From Rhyacophila brunnea (lineage: Eukaryota > Arthropoda > Insecta > Trichoptera > Rhyacophilidae): a stretch of 64,000 nt of DNA. The position numbers and the translations under genes were made by a program. The notes below the pieces were generated by a model. It searched no databases and had not been told where the DNA came from. It worked only from the letters and a program-made list of their open reading frames with translations. Shown piece by piece: positions 11,192 to 23,288 of this stretch. Each line of letters starts with the position of its first letter. Within the stretch, counting starts at the first letter, position 1. The stretch is from positions 186,001 to 250,000 of the forward strand of contig JAGYXB010000974.1 in assembly GCA_022495005.1 (NCBI GenBank), in the 5' to 3' direction.

Positions 11192-14100
11192 GATTCTGAT
11201 ATCAGTCAACTCGGACCATGCGTTCAAACTTAACTCAGCTCTGCTCACCGAGTTGTTTCACTGCGGATCGAACTCTCCCGAGCTCTTTCTCTTGTATTCT
11301 TACACCATGTAATTGTAAATCGAGAATTAACGAATAAAATCTCGGAAGATTAACATCCATCGAATCTTATTACTGACATATACCTTCCACTGGACCACGT
11401 GAAGGATCGGGGCCCGTTGGTAAGGATTTCCGTTGCCGAAAACATAACAATATAATATTACAGATACCTACAACTTGAATAGTAAATATAATTTATGTTG
11501 GTTATGATTTTCGTCGCCAGTCTTTAGTGTGGCGAGCACTTGATTGAATAAAGAATTTTGGCGTATTTCAAAACCATTTTATTACATCTTGTAGGAGAAT
11601 TTTGAAACTAAAACCCTCATTAATCATTTAACCTTCTACAAAACACCTACACTGATTACGTTCACGCTCCTTGCCACATCATAGTATGTACTCTGTTTTA
11701 ATAAACTACCAAAACACACAGTGTTATAGTATCCATTTGATTTGTCTTATTTACTGTAGCCAAAGTCAATCTTTATTGAAAATACAAATGAACGGTTCTG
11801 AGACTATTGGCATAGTTAATTTTAAATCGATGTCGGTATTGTTTGTTCTCTTCCAATAAAAGGATAAGGAAAGGTAAACTTGATACAGGGGTGGGTTGGT
11901 AAAATCTAAAAATATAACAAAGCAACATTTTTTGATTGCCTTGTGTATTTATTTTCTGAAACAGAGATGAGTTCTTTTATGTATTTGAATACCATTCGAA
12001 GATTCTCTAATTTGAATCTATGCTTCCAGAAAAGGTGTATTTTTATATTGGTAAGTACGTATTTGTGCGAGACTCAATTCTTAGGAAGTTCATACTGGCA
12101 TAGTCCTATCAGAAGTTTAGAGGGTAGTTCATTTTTAACACACCATGGTATTAGTCATAAGAAATGAGTGACTTAAATTATATTACTAAATACACTACTG
12201 CCATTGAGTCTCTTGGACTGTTGTGGGTACATATTATATATATATATTTTTATTATTTTTTCTATCATTAATTATTGTTATATTCCGTTTTTATTTATGT
12301 CTAATTAAAAACATGAAGTCTATTGCATAGTTTTATCTCGCTCGGTGTCGCTCTAACTACGTCATATTTTCTGTCAAAACTATCGAACTTCATGCTACAT
12401 ATGTGGTATATTTATAAAATCGCTCACGAATCTCGTCAGCTGGATGGATACGTAGTTTTTTAGCCGTGGCGTCATGAATCAGTCAAGACGCATGCGCGTA
12501 CAAGATAGTGTGCGACTGATTAAAACTCATTTAGTGCTAACACCGCGACTGGCGCGTTTGGAGTCGTTGGCCATTAGATATATGTTTTATTTAAATGTGG
12601 TAATTAAAAGGTTAGCAATGATTGTTATCTCATTCAGTTTTAATCAGTTGTTCACTAACGTTACACATTTAGATAATATCGTCACTGTTCTGGCAGAAGA
12701 CACTAATTCGAAAAAATGACATATTGAGTTAGTGCCAAAATGTTCCTTATTTCAAACTTTACCGTCTGAAAACCTTCTTAATAAATAAACAGTCTTTATA
12801 ACTCAACTCTATTCTCAACTAGTATTCTGCAGTTAGTGTGTTCTGCCGGAACAGAGCGATATACGCCCGAATATAGAGTAAATGACTTAGAGATCTGTTT
12901 TTTTTTTTAATGAGGCATCAAGCTATTTTATAATGATCTCTGTCATTGTAACAAAGTAACTTCATATCCATTATTGTTAATACTAAGAACACAGCAAAAA
13001 TAAAAGATGACAGATCAAATCTTGCCTTTTTGATTTTGATTTGCCTGGTTTTGATTACAAAATTTTATAAGAACGTATTTTCTTTACATATCTCGATAAT
13101 AACATTAAATCAACAAATCATCTATAATAATTAATATTGCATATATTTATTGAAGGGTACCTTTGATTTCATCAAATAAGCTTTCACAATCAAGTGTCAT
13201 ATATTTACTCTATTAAGGTGAGTTGTTTATTATCACATCAGTTTTATTTATTATGAACATTTATAGTGCGGGTGTAGCAAGCAAATGGTATCCGTGACAT
13301 CTATTCATTTAGCGTCAGTACATCCATACCATAGACAAGACTTGAGAGAACATAACAACGTACCATACGCAGACTCAGGCTTAGGTCGTAGGTATGTTAC
13401 CTATTTGTGTTAGCATTTTTTAAGTCTAAGCTGGTCAAATTAATGAAGAAACAAATATTACAGATTAATATGGAATATAAATATGTAAAATGATACGTAA
13501 ACACTAATTATTATTTAAATCCATACCTTCGTAAAATTCTTGATGCTTCTAATATTTTTAATTATTAATACATAATCTACTTTCTCCTTAAATTTTTTTT
13601 GTGTAAATTTGAGATGTTGTTGAATTTCTGTGGATTGTAATATAATATGTTATGTAGGTACTCGTAGCTTTGTAATTAGTTTTATTTTAATAAGTGTGTG
13701 TGTTTTAAAAATATAATGCAATAATAAAGTTCGTTAATAATAAACATAACCTCTCTATTATTTTTACTGACATAAAAGTATGGGCGCATAATAAAGTATT
13801 AAAATGGCAATTTGAGGCCATCAAGGTGTGATCATATTATTTACATAACGTAACCATACGTACCGTTTTGAACGGGACCGTCCCGTTTTTAGGTAACCTG
13901 TCCCATTGTCCCCAAGCACAGCTTCGGGACGCCAAAATGTCCCGTTTTCAGAAAGAGAGCAACCCACGGTATAAATTAGAAATGTTTGAATGGGCGAATT
14001 TAACAAAAATACCTACGTGGAAAGAGATTCAAAGTGTAATTGATTGAAAGGGATTTATTAATTGAAATTGTATTCACTTATTTCTAACTACATTACTACA

Positions 14101-14986
14101 CTACACCGCAAAAAGTGCCAGAATAGAACACTGGAATTGTTTCACCGAAAAAAAATCATTCTTATTTGCAATCAAAACCATACTTGAACATATTTGTTCT
14201 TCAGAAAAATATAAGACCACATAAATGTTATTATTTATTTTCATGTGTTCATTCTCATTTAAACAAAAACATATGCGTTTTCTTGAAAACACATACTTTT
14301 ACCTAAAAATTAGTAGTTGTCCCGTTTTGAGGAAGAAAATAAATGGTCACATTATATATACATATCCTCATATTTTTGAACAGACAAAACAACAGAGCTT
14401 GTTGTCCTTAAACGTATAGGACGTTTTCAAGATGTTATGTGTATTTACTGTTCTTTAATAAGCATTTTACTCTCTCATCGTCTGCATGTCCTATCAAAAC
14501 CCATAACCGTTTCATTACAATTTTAAATTCACTCAATCAGTCAATTACATAAATTAATATACATGTAGATATAGCAAGAATATAATAAAAAACTTTAAAT
14601 ATTGACTTGTAAATTGTGTACTACATAAATTGACCATTTTTAGCAATGTCGACGTGTACTGGAACCGAAATATTCACAGTTTAATAACAGTATTTATTCC
14701 AATTTATTGTCTTTAAAAGAAATATAAATGAACAATCATAAAAATTATGTCATACATAATCACAAAACGTCAAACTAGACAACCAAATATAGCGACTGTA
14801 AAGAATGGTTGATAATTATGAAGATGCCATTTTTCAGTGTGCCAACGCACATGATACATTTTTATGTTACTTCCAATTCAACCGCTCATATATGATTCGT
14901 TTTAGCGTAAACATTTTAAATAAATGAACCTCATCTTCTTCACCGTGTAAAGATGCCGGCATCCTGTCCTGGCCATGGGCTGAGAT
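11192..14986. other. 3.8 kb without a recognised gene
   Basis: Mostly AT-rich. Three patches stand out. At 11210-11450 a GC-richer stretch with AATAAAATCTCGG could be an LTR end. At 12440-12870 another holds AATAAATAAACAG. At 13855-13960 and 14320 there are repeated CCCGTTTT / AACGGGAC motifs on both strands. No open frame here has family features, and I did not find paired termini. Confidence 0.4.
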
Positions 14987-15365
14987 TATGGCCCCACATC
15001 TTGAAGCGGGCCCCCAGGCCAGGATATTTGGCGCCCCCCCTACCCATCGCTAGGGTTAAAGGCAGTGGGACGCTCTACATAATCATTTTCTAAATCGTAC
15101 TTTAGGTAATACAATTAAAGGTATTTGGTGTATTGTAGCGATTTTTTGTATTGTTGACTATCGATAATAAGTAATCAAAAACTGCACCACACAACTAGAT
15201 ATTTAAACAATTTGATACTCTTCAATTAAATTAGCGCCGCAGGCGACTTTTTTTCCTATTAGGGCAACTTTGTGTTGTATGTTTATATCACTATCAGGTC
15301 GAGCTACTACGTCAGGTTCCCAGGCTAGAGCCCTGTCAGCCCCCCCCCCCTTTGTGGGGGCCATG
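14987..15365. mobile_element. hAT-type MITE, 379 bp
   Basis: Ends TATGGCCCCACA and TGTGGGGGCCATG are inverted repeats, flanked by the perfect 8-bp duplication GCTGAGAT at 14979-14986 and 15366-15373. It is the same family as 2523-2883, in inverted orientation, sharing the GCGCCGCAGGCG palindrome and the CCATCGCTAGGGTTAAAGGC block. A run of C (about 15340-15350) lies next to the right end. No coding capacity. Confidence 0.85.
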
Positions 15366-15373
15366 GCTGAGAT

Positions 15374-16144
15374 GAAACTAGTATATACACTGGTAAGCTT
15401 CGTGCACTTTTAAATTTAAGACATCCTTCGGAGTACCATGAAGTATAATAAAGTAACATTATCCACAAAAATATAGATTAAATAGATAATCAGAATAATA
15501 TTAATATTAAACAATGCAAATACACATATATTTTGTAATGTTGAAAATTTTGCACACGTGAGAATTATAAAGATGATTAATACTTAAAATACAAAAATGT
15601 TCACTTTAATAAGCTCAGTATGCAAATATTCCGCTATGAGCTACCCTCGCCAAGCCGAGCCGTTTCATATGGATAGGTACCGCTTAGTCGGATGTCAAAT
15701 TGAAAAATTGCGTTTGCTGCGTTTCTGTACTGCGGCCATTTTTCTTTTACAATCAAAACGGGTCTATCGGTACCTATAAAAATTACATGAAACTTATTTT
15801 TACTAGAAATAGCCCGCGAAAAATATGGTAGTAAAAAATTAAATGAACTACTTTTGTATACTTAAACTATTACTCCCAGACAACACATTATTTCACACCC
15901 CTTACTGGTGCACCATTATGTTTCTCATATATATGTAGCGTCACTGACTCAAGCGTCCATGGCAGGCCTCGGCACTGTCAACAACACATTCATACAATTT
16001 GTACTGCATAATCAAATAAAAAGAAACAAAAATGTCTACACGTATTTCCCTAGTCGCCTACCAAAATCAATCCCACGTAGTAGGTATATCGTCGTTTTCA
16101 AAATACTTTTTTTAAATATATATGTTTTGTTCTATATATTCTTC
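15374..16144. other. No gene recognised
   Basis: Two longer frames here (15597-15779 and the first part of the one starting at 15908) have no family features and read into the opposite strand of an RTE fragment, so I treat them as chance. Confidence 0.5.
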
Positions 16145-16800
16145 TTCTTATTGTGCCATCCCCTAGCGGAGGTCGGCCACCATCAAGGCAATCTTATCTT
16201 TGTCGTCTGCTACCCGGAACAGTTCAGTGGAGCTGCACTCATACCAATCACGGTGGTTCTTAAGCCACGAAATGCGGCGCCGTCCTCTGCTACGCTTCCC
16301 ATTGATCTTTCCTTGAATGACAAGTTGGGGAATGCTGTATTTTTTTCCTCTCATAATGTGGCTGAGGTACTGTAGTTTCCTGGTTTTGATACTACGTAGA
16401 ACTGCTCGGCCATTCCCCATTCGATTGAGAACTTCAACATTTCGTCGCTGTAGGATTGGTTTCCCGAATAGACTAAATATTCAGGAGACGAAAAACAAAT
16501 TTCATAATTATATATTTAAATACATGGATATATTTAAATAGTTATTTTTACAGTATATGAATGATGTATTCATTACCATTACAAAGTAATTTAAAGAAAA
16601 GGATGGTTCTAGTCCGTTTAGATACAAAAAAATATTCTGCATTAAAAGGTCGATTTTGACAAAAACGGATATTTGGGAAACCAATCCTATAGCGACGATT
16701 TGTCACCCGGTCAGTCCAAGGAATTTTGAGGATGCGCCTATACAGCCATATCTCGAAAGCTTCAAGTCTCCGTGACATCTCTTGGTTTAGCGTCCATTAA
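16145..16800 (-). pseudogene. RTE family C C-terminus, split by a MITE
   Basis: The minus strand from 16795 reads WTLNQEMSRRLEAFEIW, RRILKIPWTDRVTN, and after the MITE continues NVEVLNRM, RSIKTRKLQYLSHIMRG, IQGKINGKRSRGRRRISWLKN and a final ELFRVADDKDKI. This is the post-reverse-transcriptase region typical of insect RTE-like elements. It ends in an (AAG)n-type tail near 16145. The catalytic part is missing through 5' truncation. Other copies: 17705 (+) and 21342 (-). Confidence 0.85.
16443..16697. mobile_element. MITE, 255 bp, 28-bp TIRs, AAAT duplication
   Basis: The termini CGTCGCTGTAGGATTGGTTT and its complement at the other end form about 28-bp inverted repeats with two mismatches. Flanking ATTT occurs on both sides (16439-16442 and 16698-16701). 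Removing the element and one ATTT restores the RTE reading VTN-VEVLNRM, which is how the uninterrupted copy at about 18015-18025 reads. The interior is AT-rich and non-coding. A 4-bp duplication with these termini is not a superfamily I can name. Confidence 0.85.
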
Positions 16801-17704
16801 TTAGACCGTATAAATAAGTCAAACTCTCAATGTTCTATATACCTATTATATATCACCAAAATTGTAATATTATTATATATAAAAACCTCAGACGTAACAT
16901 ACGGCATGCCTAATTTTACTAAGACTAAAATATCTCCATGAAAATAAATTGAAACACTATTAAATCACTTAATGATAAAGAAGCTCCCACTACCCATAAG
17001 TTTTTCGGAGACCTTGTCACTTCGGAGGTTTTAGCAGTACAACGACAATATACATATAGAGCCCATATGAAATTAATATAAGATTAGTAATAAAACAGTG
17101 CAACAGCGTATATTTGTTATTTATTTTGTAAAGTTACAAATTTTACACCTGTAAAGACTCACTAATACGGCTAATACTTAAAGTAACTACGCAACTTCTA
17201 ACTTTAATAGGCTGAGTCCGCGGGGATTTCACCCGTCCTGGGTCGCCCCCTGCCGAGCCCGGCCCTGCCTCCGTCTCCTAAAGTAAATGTCAATTTTATT
17301 CCATCCCCAGCATAAAGGTCAAACTTGCTTTCCAATCGGATTACAACCCTTTGGAGGATTTGATAGGTATTTTCTATTAAGGGTTACAATATAACGTAGG
17401 CAATCTCTATGAGATCTAATTATAAAGGTTTATTTGCATGCATCGCTGTAAGTTTGCTTATACTCGTATACTATATTATTAATCTTCTTATATTTCTGAT
17501 AGTTGTAAACTATAAACATAGAACAATAAAATGATATAACAGCAATTTTTAGATGTAGTTTTGAGGCTTTTCAATGTATTCTATTTTTTAATTTGTTCCT
17601 ATAACAATGTTAAGGGATGGTATTTTCAATTTTAAGACGCAATGATACTTAATTTGAAACCAACATAATACGAGTATCAACTACATATATAATTATATTC
17701 ATAA
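16801..17704. other. AT-rich with a GC island at 17215-17285
   Basis: The island contains CGCCCCCTGCCGAGCCCGGC and stands out sharply from its surroundings. It could be the end of a TIR element or of a LINE; no partner terminus was found. Confidence 0.4.
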
Positions 17705-18290
17705 CAAGCTTCGTTAACAGCAAACCAATTGAACGTGTGACCCACTATAAATATTTAGGACCATGGGTCAAAGAAATATGGGACCATTCTCAGAAAATAA
17801 AAAAATTGAATTGACATCGCAAGGAGTGTCTTTCTCAAAATGAGATACCTCCTTAGGAATTAAGACCTTAACCTAGGTCTGAGACTGAGTAAGGTTCGTT
17901 GTTATGTTCTTTCAATTCTATTCTATGGTATGGAAGAAATATCACGGAGAGTTGAAGCTTTCGAGATGTAGCTATATACACGCATCCTCATTTTTTTTTT
18001 GGACTGACCTGATGTCAAATGTTGAAGTTCTCAATCGAATGGAAAGGGACCGAGAAGTTCTACGTAGAATTAAAACCAAAAAACTACAGGATCTCAGCCA
18101 CCTTGTGAGAGGACAAATGTACATTATTACTCAATTTTTCATACAAGGAAAGATCGACGGTAAGCGTGCCAGAGGACAACGCCGCATTTCATGACTTAAG
18201 AACCTCCGTGATTGGTACGAGTACAGCGCCACTGAACTGTTCCAGATAGTAGATGATAAGGCTAAGAGGGTAGTTACCCTCCGCTATGGG
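17705..18290 (+). pseudogene. RTE family C, 3' half remnant
   Basis: Plus strand: ERVTHYKYLG, a stretch like RSVFLKMRYLL and VRCYVLSILFYGME, then NVEVLNRM, RIKTKKLQDLSHLVRG, IQGKIDGKRARGQRRIS, a stop, and LKNLRDWYEYSATELF. These are the regions after the YADD box and the C-terminal region of an RTE-like element. At least three frame or stop defects are present. The region around 18015-18025 shows the uninterrupted target of the 16443 MITE. Confidence 0.8.
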
Positions 18291-19472
18291 TCACACGATA
18301 AGAACAATATAATCAGATGGCGATAGTAAAAAAGTAATAAGTAAAACATTTAAAAAAAAATAAAATCACATTAGGAAGCAAAATCAGAGAACTAGTCATA
18401 TAACAAGTCACAGTGGAACCAGCAAGACATCAATCCCAAAATATCTTCCGATTTCGCCTGATCACTCCTCCAGGGAAGTCATACATATTACAACATTCAG
18501 CCAATAATGTTGCGTCAACCCTTTGTCTGATCCCACAGTGAGTAACATGTCATTATGATGTTTTAATGCCTGAAAATTTGAATGTTTGTATGTGGGACTC
18601 ATCGTATGTTTATCTGCGTGGTTGATGCCTTCCCAATTATTATCATATTATGTTCATGAGACTGGGTAAATTACACCACCAATCCAAGCTCCGTTGTATC
18701 AATAATTAGTATCTGATGATTTTTTGATACCCTTTCTTTGGCGTTCGTCTTGATAGCTCATTCAACCACTTTTAAATGAATTTTCGTGTATTATTGTTTT
18801 AAACTATAATAATACTGACTCAGAGACATGATAATTTACTCCAAGAATCCCTGTCACAAGAATTCAACCATTGAACAGGTGTTTTTTATATTATATTTCT
18901 AAAATATAACCAATATCATTTACCTTAGAAAATTGCCTAGTATAAACCAAGTAATACACCAAACTTAAACTGACATTCGATTATTTGAAAAATAAAACAA
19001 AGTAGTGGGTAGTTTTTTTGTGACTGCCATCAATATGTCATTTTTACATTACTTAAGTTCACCGGATGCGTGTTTTTTATTTACTGCTGACTTGAACATT
19101 TCATATTTTAGAATATTTTACATTTCCCCGCTAATACATTATTAATAATCTTAAAGCAACAACCCCTATCGACTAAATAGATACCTATCTTTCAAATTTT
19201 ATCTCTGAATACATTAAAACATCTCATATTTTCGACTGATCCACCAAAATCAATAACGTCTCCGGCTGTCATCGGATTCCCAGATCTCAATTATAATATT
19301 ATTTATTAAATATCAATTTTTCACGTACAATCAGTCAGTACCTATATATAATATGATTTCGTAATGTTATGAGATAGCTGATCTGCAATTTCATAAGATT
19401 GCGAATTGATGTTACTTATTTCATCATAATTTCAATATATTATTTTCATAGTGCAAATATGTAAATATAAAA
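18291..19472. other. AT-rich DNA, nothing recognised
   Basis: No coding, RNA or terminal repeat feature supported. Confidence 0.5.
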
Positions 19473-21134
19473 CACCCACGGTGGCCGCGCGGCTTAAGCG
19501 TTGGACTATCACGCCGTGGGTCTCAGGTTCGAATCCTGGGTCTGGCAAGTACACATATTGTTTTTTCAATTTGTGTGTGAGTCAGGGTATGGATCTAATA
19601 GGTTGAGCAAGTGGCTGACATCCATTTCTCGTAAAAAACAAAATCTGTTAAGGGGGGACATGCTCGTCGAAGGTCAAAATTGAGTTTTTATTGTATTTTC
19701 AAACCATGATCCTGGACACTCCTTAATACGTTGTAGATAATCTATTTATATAATTTTGAAGCCTTATTTTCCTTTATAGTTATTTTAAACATTTGATGAC
19801 TGCATAAAGTATTTTTATTACATAAAATAGTTTCATTTAAAATACCTCTCATTCTCTAATGTTTCAGAATATAGTCATAATTTCGGTACATAACTGAGTC
19901 AGATGGTCGTTGTAAGATTTTTACATTTATTAGTGGTGTTATAAATTTTCCATTAGTATAATTTATTACGCATTTATAAAACCATTAGTATAATTTATTA
20001 CGAGATAATTTTTGTAAAATATTCACGATAAAAAATTATAATGATAATCTCTGTGATCCCAAATTTGACAAGAATTAGGCATTTTATTATTCAAAAAATC
20101 GGCAAGATTAACACATTTGAAGATAATTCTAAAGATATTTATTATAAACTATGTCTTTGACCATTTACGTGTGATAAACATCTTATGAATAATGATTGCT
20201 TTATGATAATTATTGACCTAAGAATAAGGTAGTGTTTTTTTAAAATACGCCATTTCTTTTGTCATTCCCCAGTAGTTAAGCTACAACATACGGCCGAAGC
20301 CATAAATTCACAAACTATAATTGAAGTAGGGAGTAAAATGATATTAACGCTTGTGTTTGAACATGTGCCGTTTAAATTTTTTTTTTAAGAAAATCGGTTA
20401 GGTACATGTTCAAACACGCGCGTTAACATAATTTTACTCCCTATTTTAATTATAGTTTGTCAATTTATGGCTACGGCCGTATGTTGTAGCTTAACTACTG
20501 GGGAATGACAAAAGAAATGGCGTATTTCAAAAAAACACTACCTTATTCTTAGGTCAATAATTATTATAAAGCAATCATTATTCATAAGATGTTTATCACA
20601 CTTGAATGGTCAAAGACATAGCTTATAATAAGTATCTTTAGAATCATCTTCAAATGTGTTAATCTTGCCGATTTTTTGAATAATAAAATGCCTAATTCTT
20701 GTCAAATTTGGGATCACAGAGATTATCAATATAATTTTTTATCGTGAATATTTTACAAAAATTATCTCGTAATAAATTATACTAATGGTTTTATAAATGC
20801 GTTTAAAAATTAATAAATGTAAAAAATCTTAACACCACTGCACAGTTATGTACCGAAATATGACTATATTCTAAAACATTAGAGCGAGAGGTTTAAAAGA
20901 ATACTATTTTATGTAACAAAAATACTTTATGCAGTCATCAAATGTTTAAAATAACTATAAAGGATAATAAGGCTTCAAAATTATATAAATAGATTATCTA
21001 CAACGTTTAAGGAGTGTCCAGGATCATGGTTGAAAATACAATAAAAACTCAATTTTGACCTTCGACGAGCATGTCCCCCCTACCTCCACTCTGTGTAGGC
21101 CCATATTATTATCCTATTAGGATCGGGCATGGTA
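19473..21134 (+). repeat. tRNA(Leu/Ser-like)-derived SINE, interrupted
   Basis: The head has a pol III A-box-like GTGGCCGCGCGGCTTAAGCG and a B-box GGTTCGAATCC, resembling a class II tRNA (Leu/Ser). It continues with GGCAAGTACACATATTG, GTGGCTGACATCCATTTCTC and CTGTTAA, and after the palindrome resumes TACCTCCACTCTG and CCTATTAGGATCGGGCATGG. Uninterrupted or partial relatives at 36063 (-), 38073 (-) and 44130 (+) show the same order, so the palindrome (19652-21080) is an insertion at the SINE's TTAA. Confidence 0.8.
19652..21080. mobile_element. 1.4-kb palindromic (fold-back) element
   Basis: Left arm about 19652-20366 and right arm about 20404-21080 are near-perfect inverted copies around a spacer of under 40 nt. 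Ends are GGGGGGACATGCTCGTCGAA and its complement. TTAA lies at the left edge (19648-19651); the right TTAA is lost, but SINE relatives keep TTAA at this spot. The left arm has a local duplication of CCATTAGTATAATTTATTACG near 19950-20000. No transposase. TTAA targeting suggests piggyBac-type mobilisation, but the ends are not a known piggyBac terminus that I recognise. Confidence 0.85.
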
Positions 21135-21341
21135 AAATATATATATATTATGTATAAATAGCGGGTCAGAATCGATTGGACATCTCACTCGATTACAATT
21201 TCCCATCAAAGACACACCACACCAAGCTACCGTTATATTTATTACATATATTGCATCGATTGTACCATTGTAGTTATTTGAAACAGTAAAAAAACTACCG
21301 TCTTTCATCCGCAATATCTATCCTCCGACGAACGAAATAAT

Positions 21342-21625
21342 CTTCTTAGTGTGCCATCCCCTAGCGGAGGTCGGCCACCATCAAGGTGATTTTATCTTTA
21401 TCGTCTGCTACCCGGAACAGTTCAGTGGAGCTGCACTCGTACCAATCACGGAGGTTCTTAAGCCACGAAATGCGGCGCCGTCCTCTGCTACGCTTTCCAT
21501 TGATCTTTCCTTGAATGACAACTTGGGGAATGCTGTATTTTTGTCCTCTCATAATGTGGCCGAGGTACTGTAGTTTACTGGTTTTGATACTACGTAGAAC
21601 TTCTCGGTCCTCAAAAAAAAAAACC
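21342..21625 (-). mobile_element. RTE family C 3' stub
   Basis: The minus strand reads DREVLRSIKTSKLQYLGHIM, IQGKINGKRSRGRRRISWLK and ELFRVADDKDKI, close to 16145-16440. The direct repeat AAATAAT at 21335-21341 and 21626-21632 fits a target duplication. The frame is open over this stub but lacks all catalytic domains. Confidence 0.8.
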
Positions 21626-21632
21626 AAATAAT

Positions 21633-22359
21633 AACACATGGATAAAAGCATACTACAGTGGTGATTCCGACGTACAAGTCTTTGCATATGTTATCAGTAA
21701 CTTACATAATATGCTACAACTGTCTTCGTTTTCAATTATTCAAAAACAGGTTTTTAATATTTTGTAATACGAAACTACGCACGATACATTGTATGCACGG
21801 AGTATAATATTGTACATGTGAAGAGGCAGAGTCCTAATCCATCAATGTCATCCCATACCTACATAATGATAACTAAAGGTCATATCCTGTTATAACAATG
21901 TCACCTAATACAATATTTCACCTTTTCACTACAATATAAAGATAATCTATGTAGAATTATGAATTCTCTGAATTTTACTATCTTAATAGGTTTACTACAT
22001 GAGTATATTAGTTGTTTCCACTATTTGGACTGATATAAATAATAATATGTCGGGAATTTTGATTTTTACGTTAGTAGTTATCTGGTAAATGTTCATTAAT
22101 ACTATTCACTATACAATTAATCTAATTTTATAAGTAAATTTGAGTTAAACATAGATATTAATAGCAGTTTCATCGTGGGGTTACTGCCAAAACTTGGTAA
22201 GTCGATAACTTAAGTATTTAGAGTTAACAACGGATTATGTGTCTATATAACACAAAAAAATTAGCATTAAGCCTGCTTTAAGAAGGTATGTCAAACTTCA
22301 AATTGCAATAATTACTCCATAACACGATTTCGAGACTTACCAACTTATATACATAGGTA
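21633..22359. other. AT-rich DNA, nothing recognised
   Basis: No feature supported. Confidence 0.5.
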
Positions 22360-23187
22360 TGTTACGCCGAATGTGCAAAATTGACTATTACATGAAATTG
22401 GCAAAATTCATGTTATTACACCGGGCTTGACTATTGTCATGCCCGTTGTCTTATTCATGAATTAGGTAAATTACCTGCCGAGTACGTGAATTCACCAGGG
22501 TATGAAATTCTTAAACTGTGAACATGACAGTAGAAAAAGTAAATTTATTACTGATGGTTTTAATAGTTATAATTGGACATACTTAATATCATATTATTAT
22601 TATTAGGTTAGGTTAGGTTTTGTAATTCTGAATTCAACTGAATGTCCATTTTGAGGTCAGCTAACACGTGTCAACAAACTATCACAAACATACAATCGAC
22701 CATTGCACGATTGATACCCAAGCACGATTCAAATCGCGAAAATACCTTTTAATAAAATTCTTCCATTATCATATTATAGTTCTAGATTTTTTTGCGCATA
22801 GTAAATGGATATGAACGTCATTGTAGTTATTGATTGGTATATTTTTATATTATAATCAATGACATTTGACACATTTGGTTAGTTTGATTAGTTGCAAAAA
22901 ACACCACCGGAGCGCGACCATATATTTTGACCATAGATAATATACGTAAATTTTGACCAATGCATGAGCATTTGACACATTTAGTTTAGTTTCGAAAAAC
23001 ACCACCGTAGCGCTACTATCTAATTTGTCCAATGCATGAACTAGGCAGAAAAATTACTGCCAAATTCACGCACTCGGCAGATATTTTGTCAAATTCATGA
23101 ATAAGGCAACGGGCTTGCATTTTTCATGATTTAGGCAAAATTTTGCCCATTTCATGTAATAGTCAATTTCGCACATTCGGCGTAACA
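22360..23187. mobile_element. TIR element, 828 bp, unclassified
   Basis: Left end TGTTACGCCGAATGTGC and right end GCACATTCGGCGTAACA are inverted repeats that extend about 50 bp (GACTATTACATGAAAT inside each). Further in, inverted copies of GCCCGTTG-TTATTCATGAATTAGGCAA continue the palindrome, giving arms of about 150 bp. A TTAGGTTAGGTTAGG tract lies at about 22604-22620. No coding sequence and no clear target duplication (flanks ACATAGGTA and CATACACTA), so the superfamily is unknown. Confidence 0.7.
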
Positions 23188-23288
23188 CATACACTAAATC
23201 AAATAATTGACCACATACTTACAATACAAAATGCATAAATAAAAATACATTAAAATCGATATCATTCAAAATTATTGAGATAGACAAT

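Noticed and set aside
15908..16375. A 155-codon plus-strand frame
   Set aside because: Its second half is the antisense of the RTE family C C-terminus and the first half has no family features. The same antisense reading recurs at 21349-21573.
22604..22620. Telomere or subtelomere (TTAGG)n array
   Set aside because: Only about three units here and a similar tract at 26108. Far too short for a telomeric array; both lie in or by dispersed repeats.
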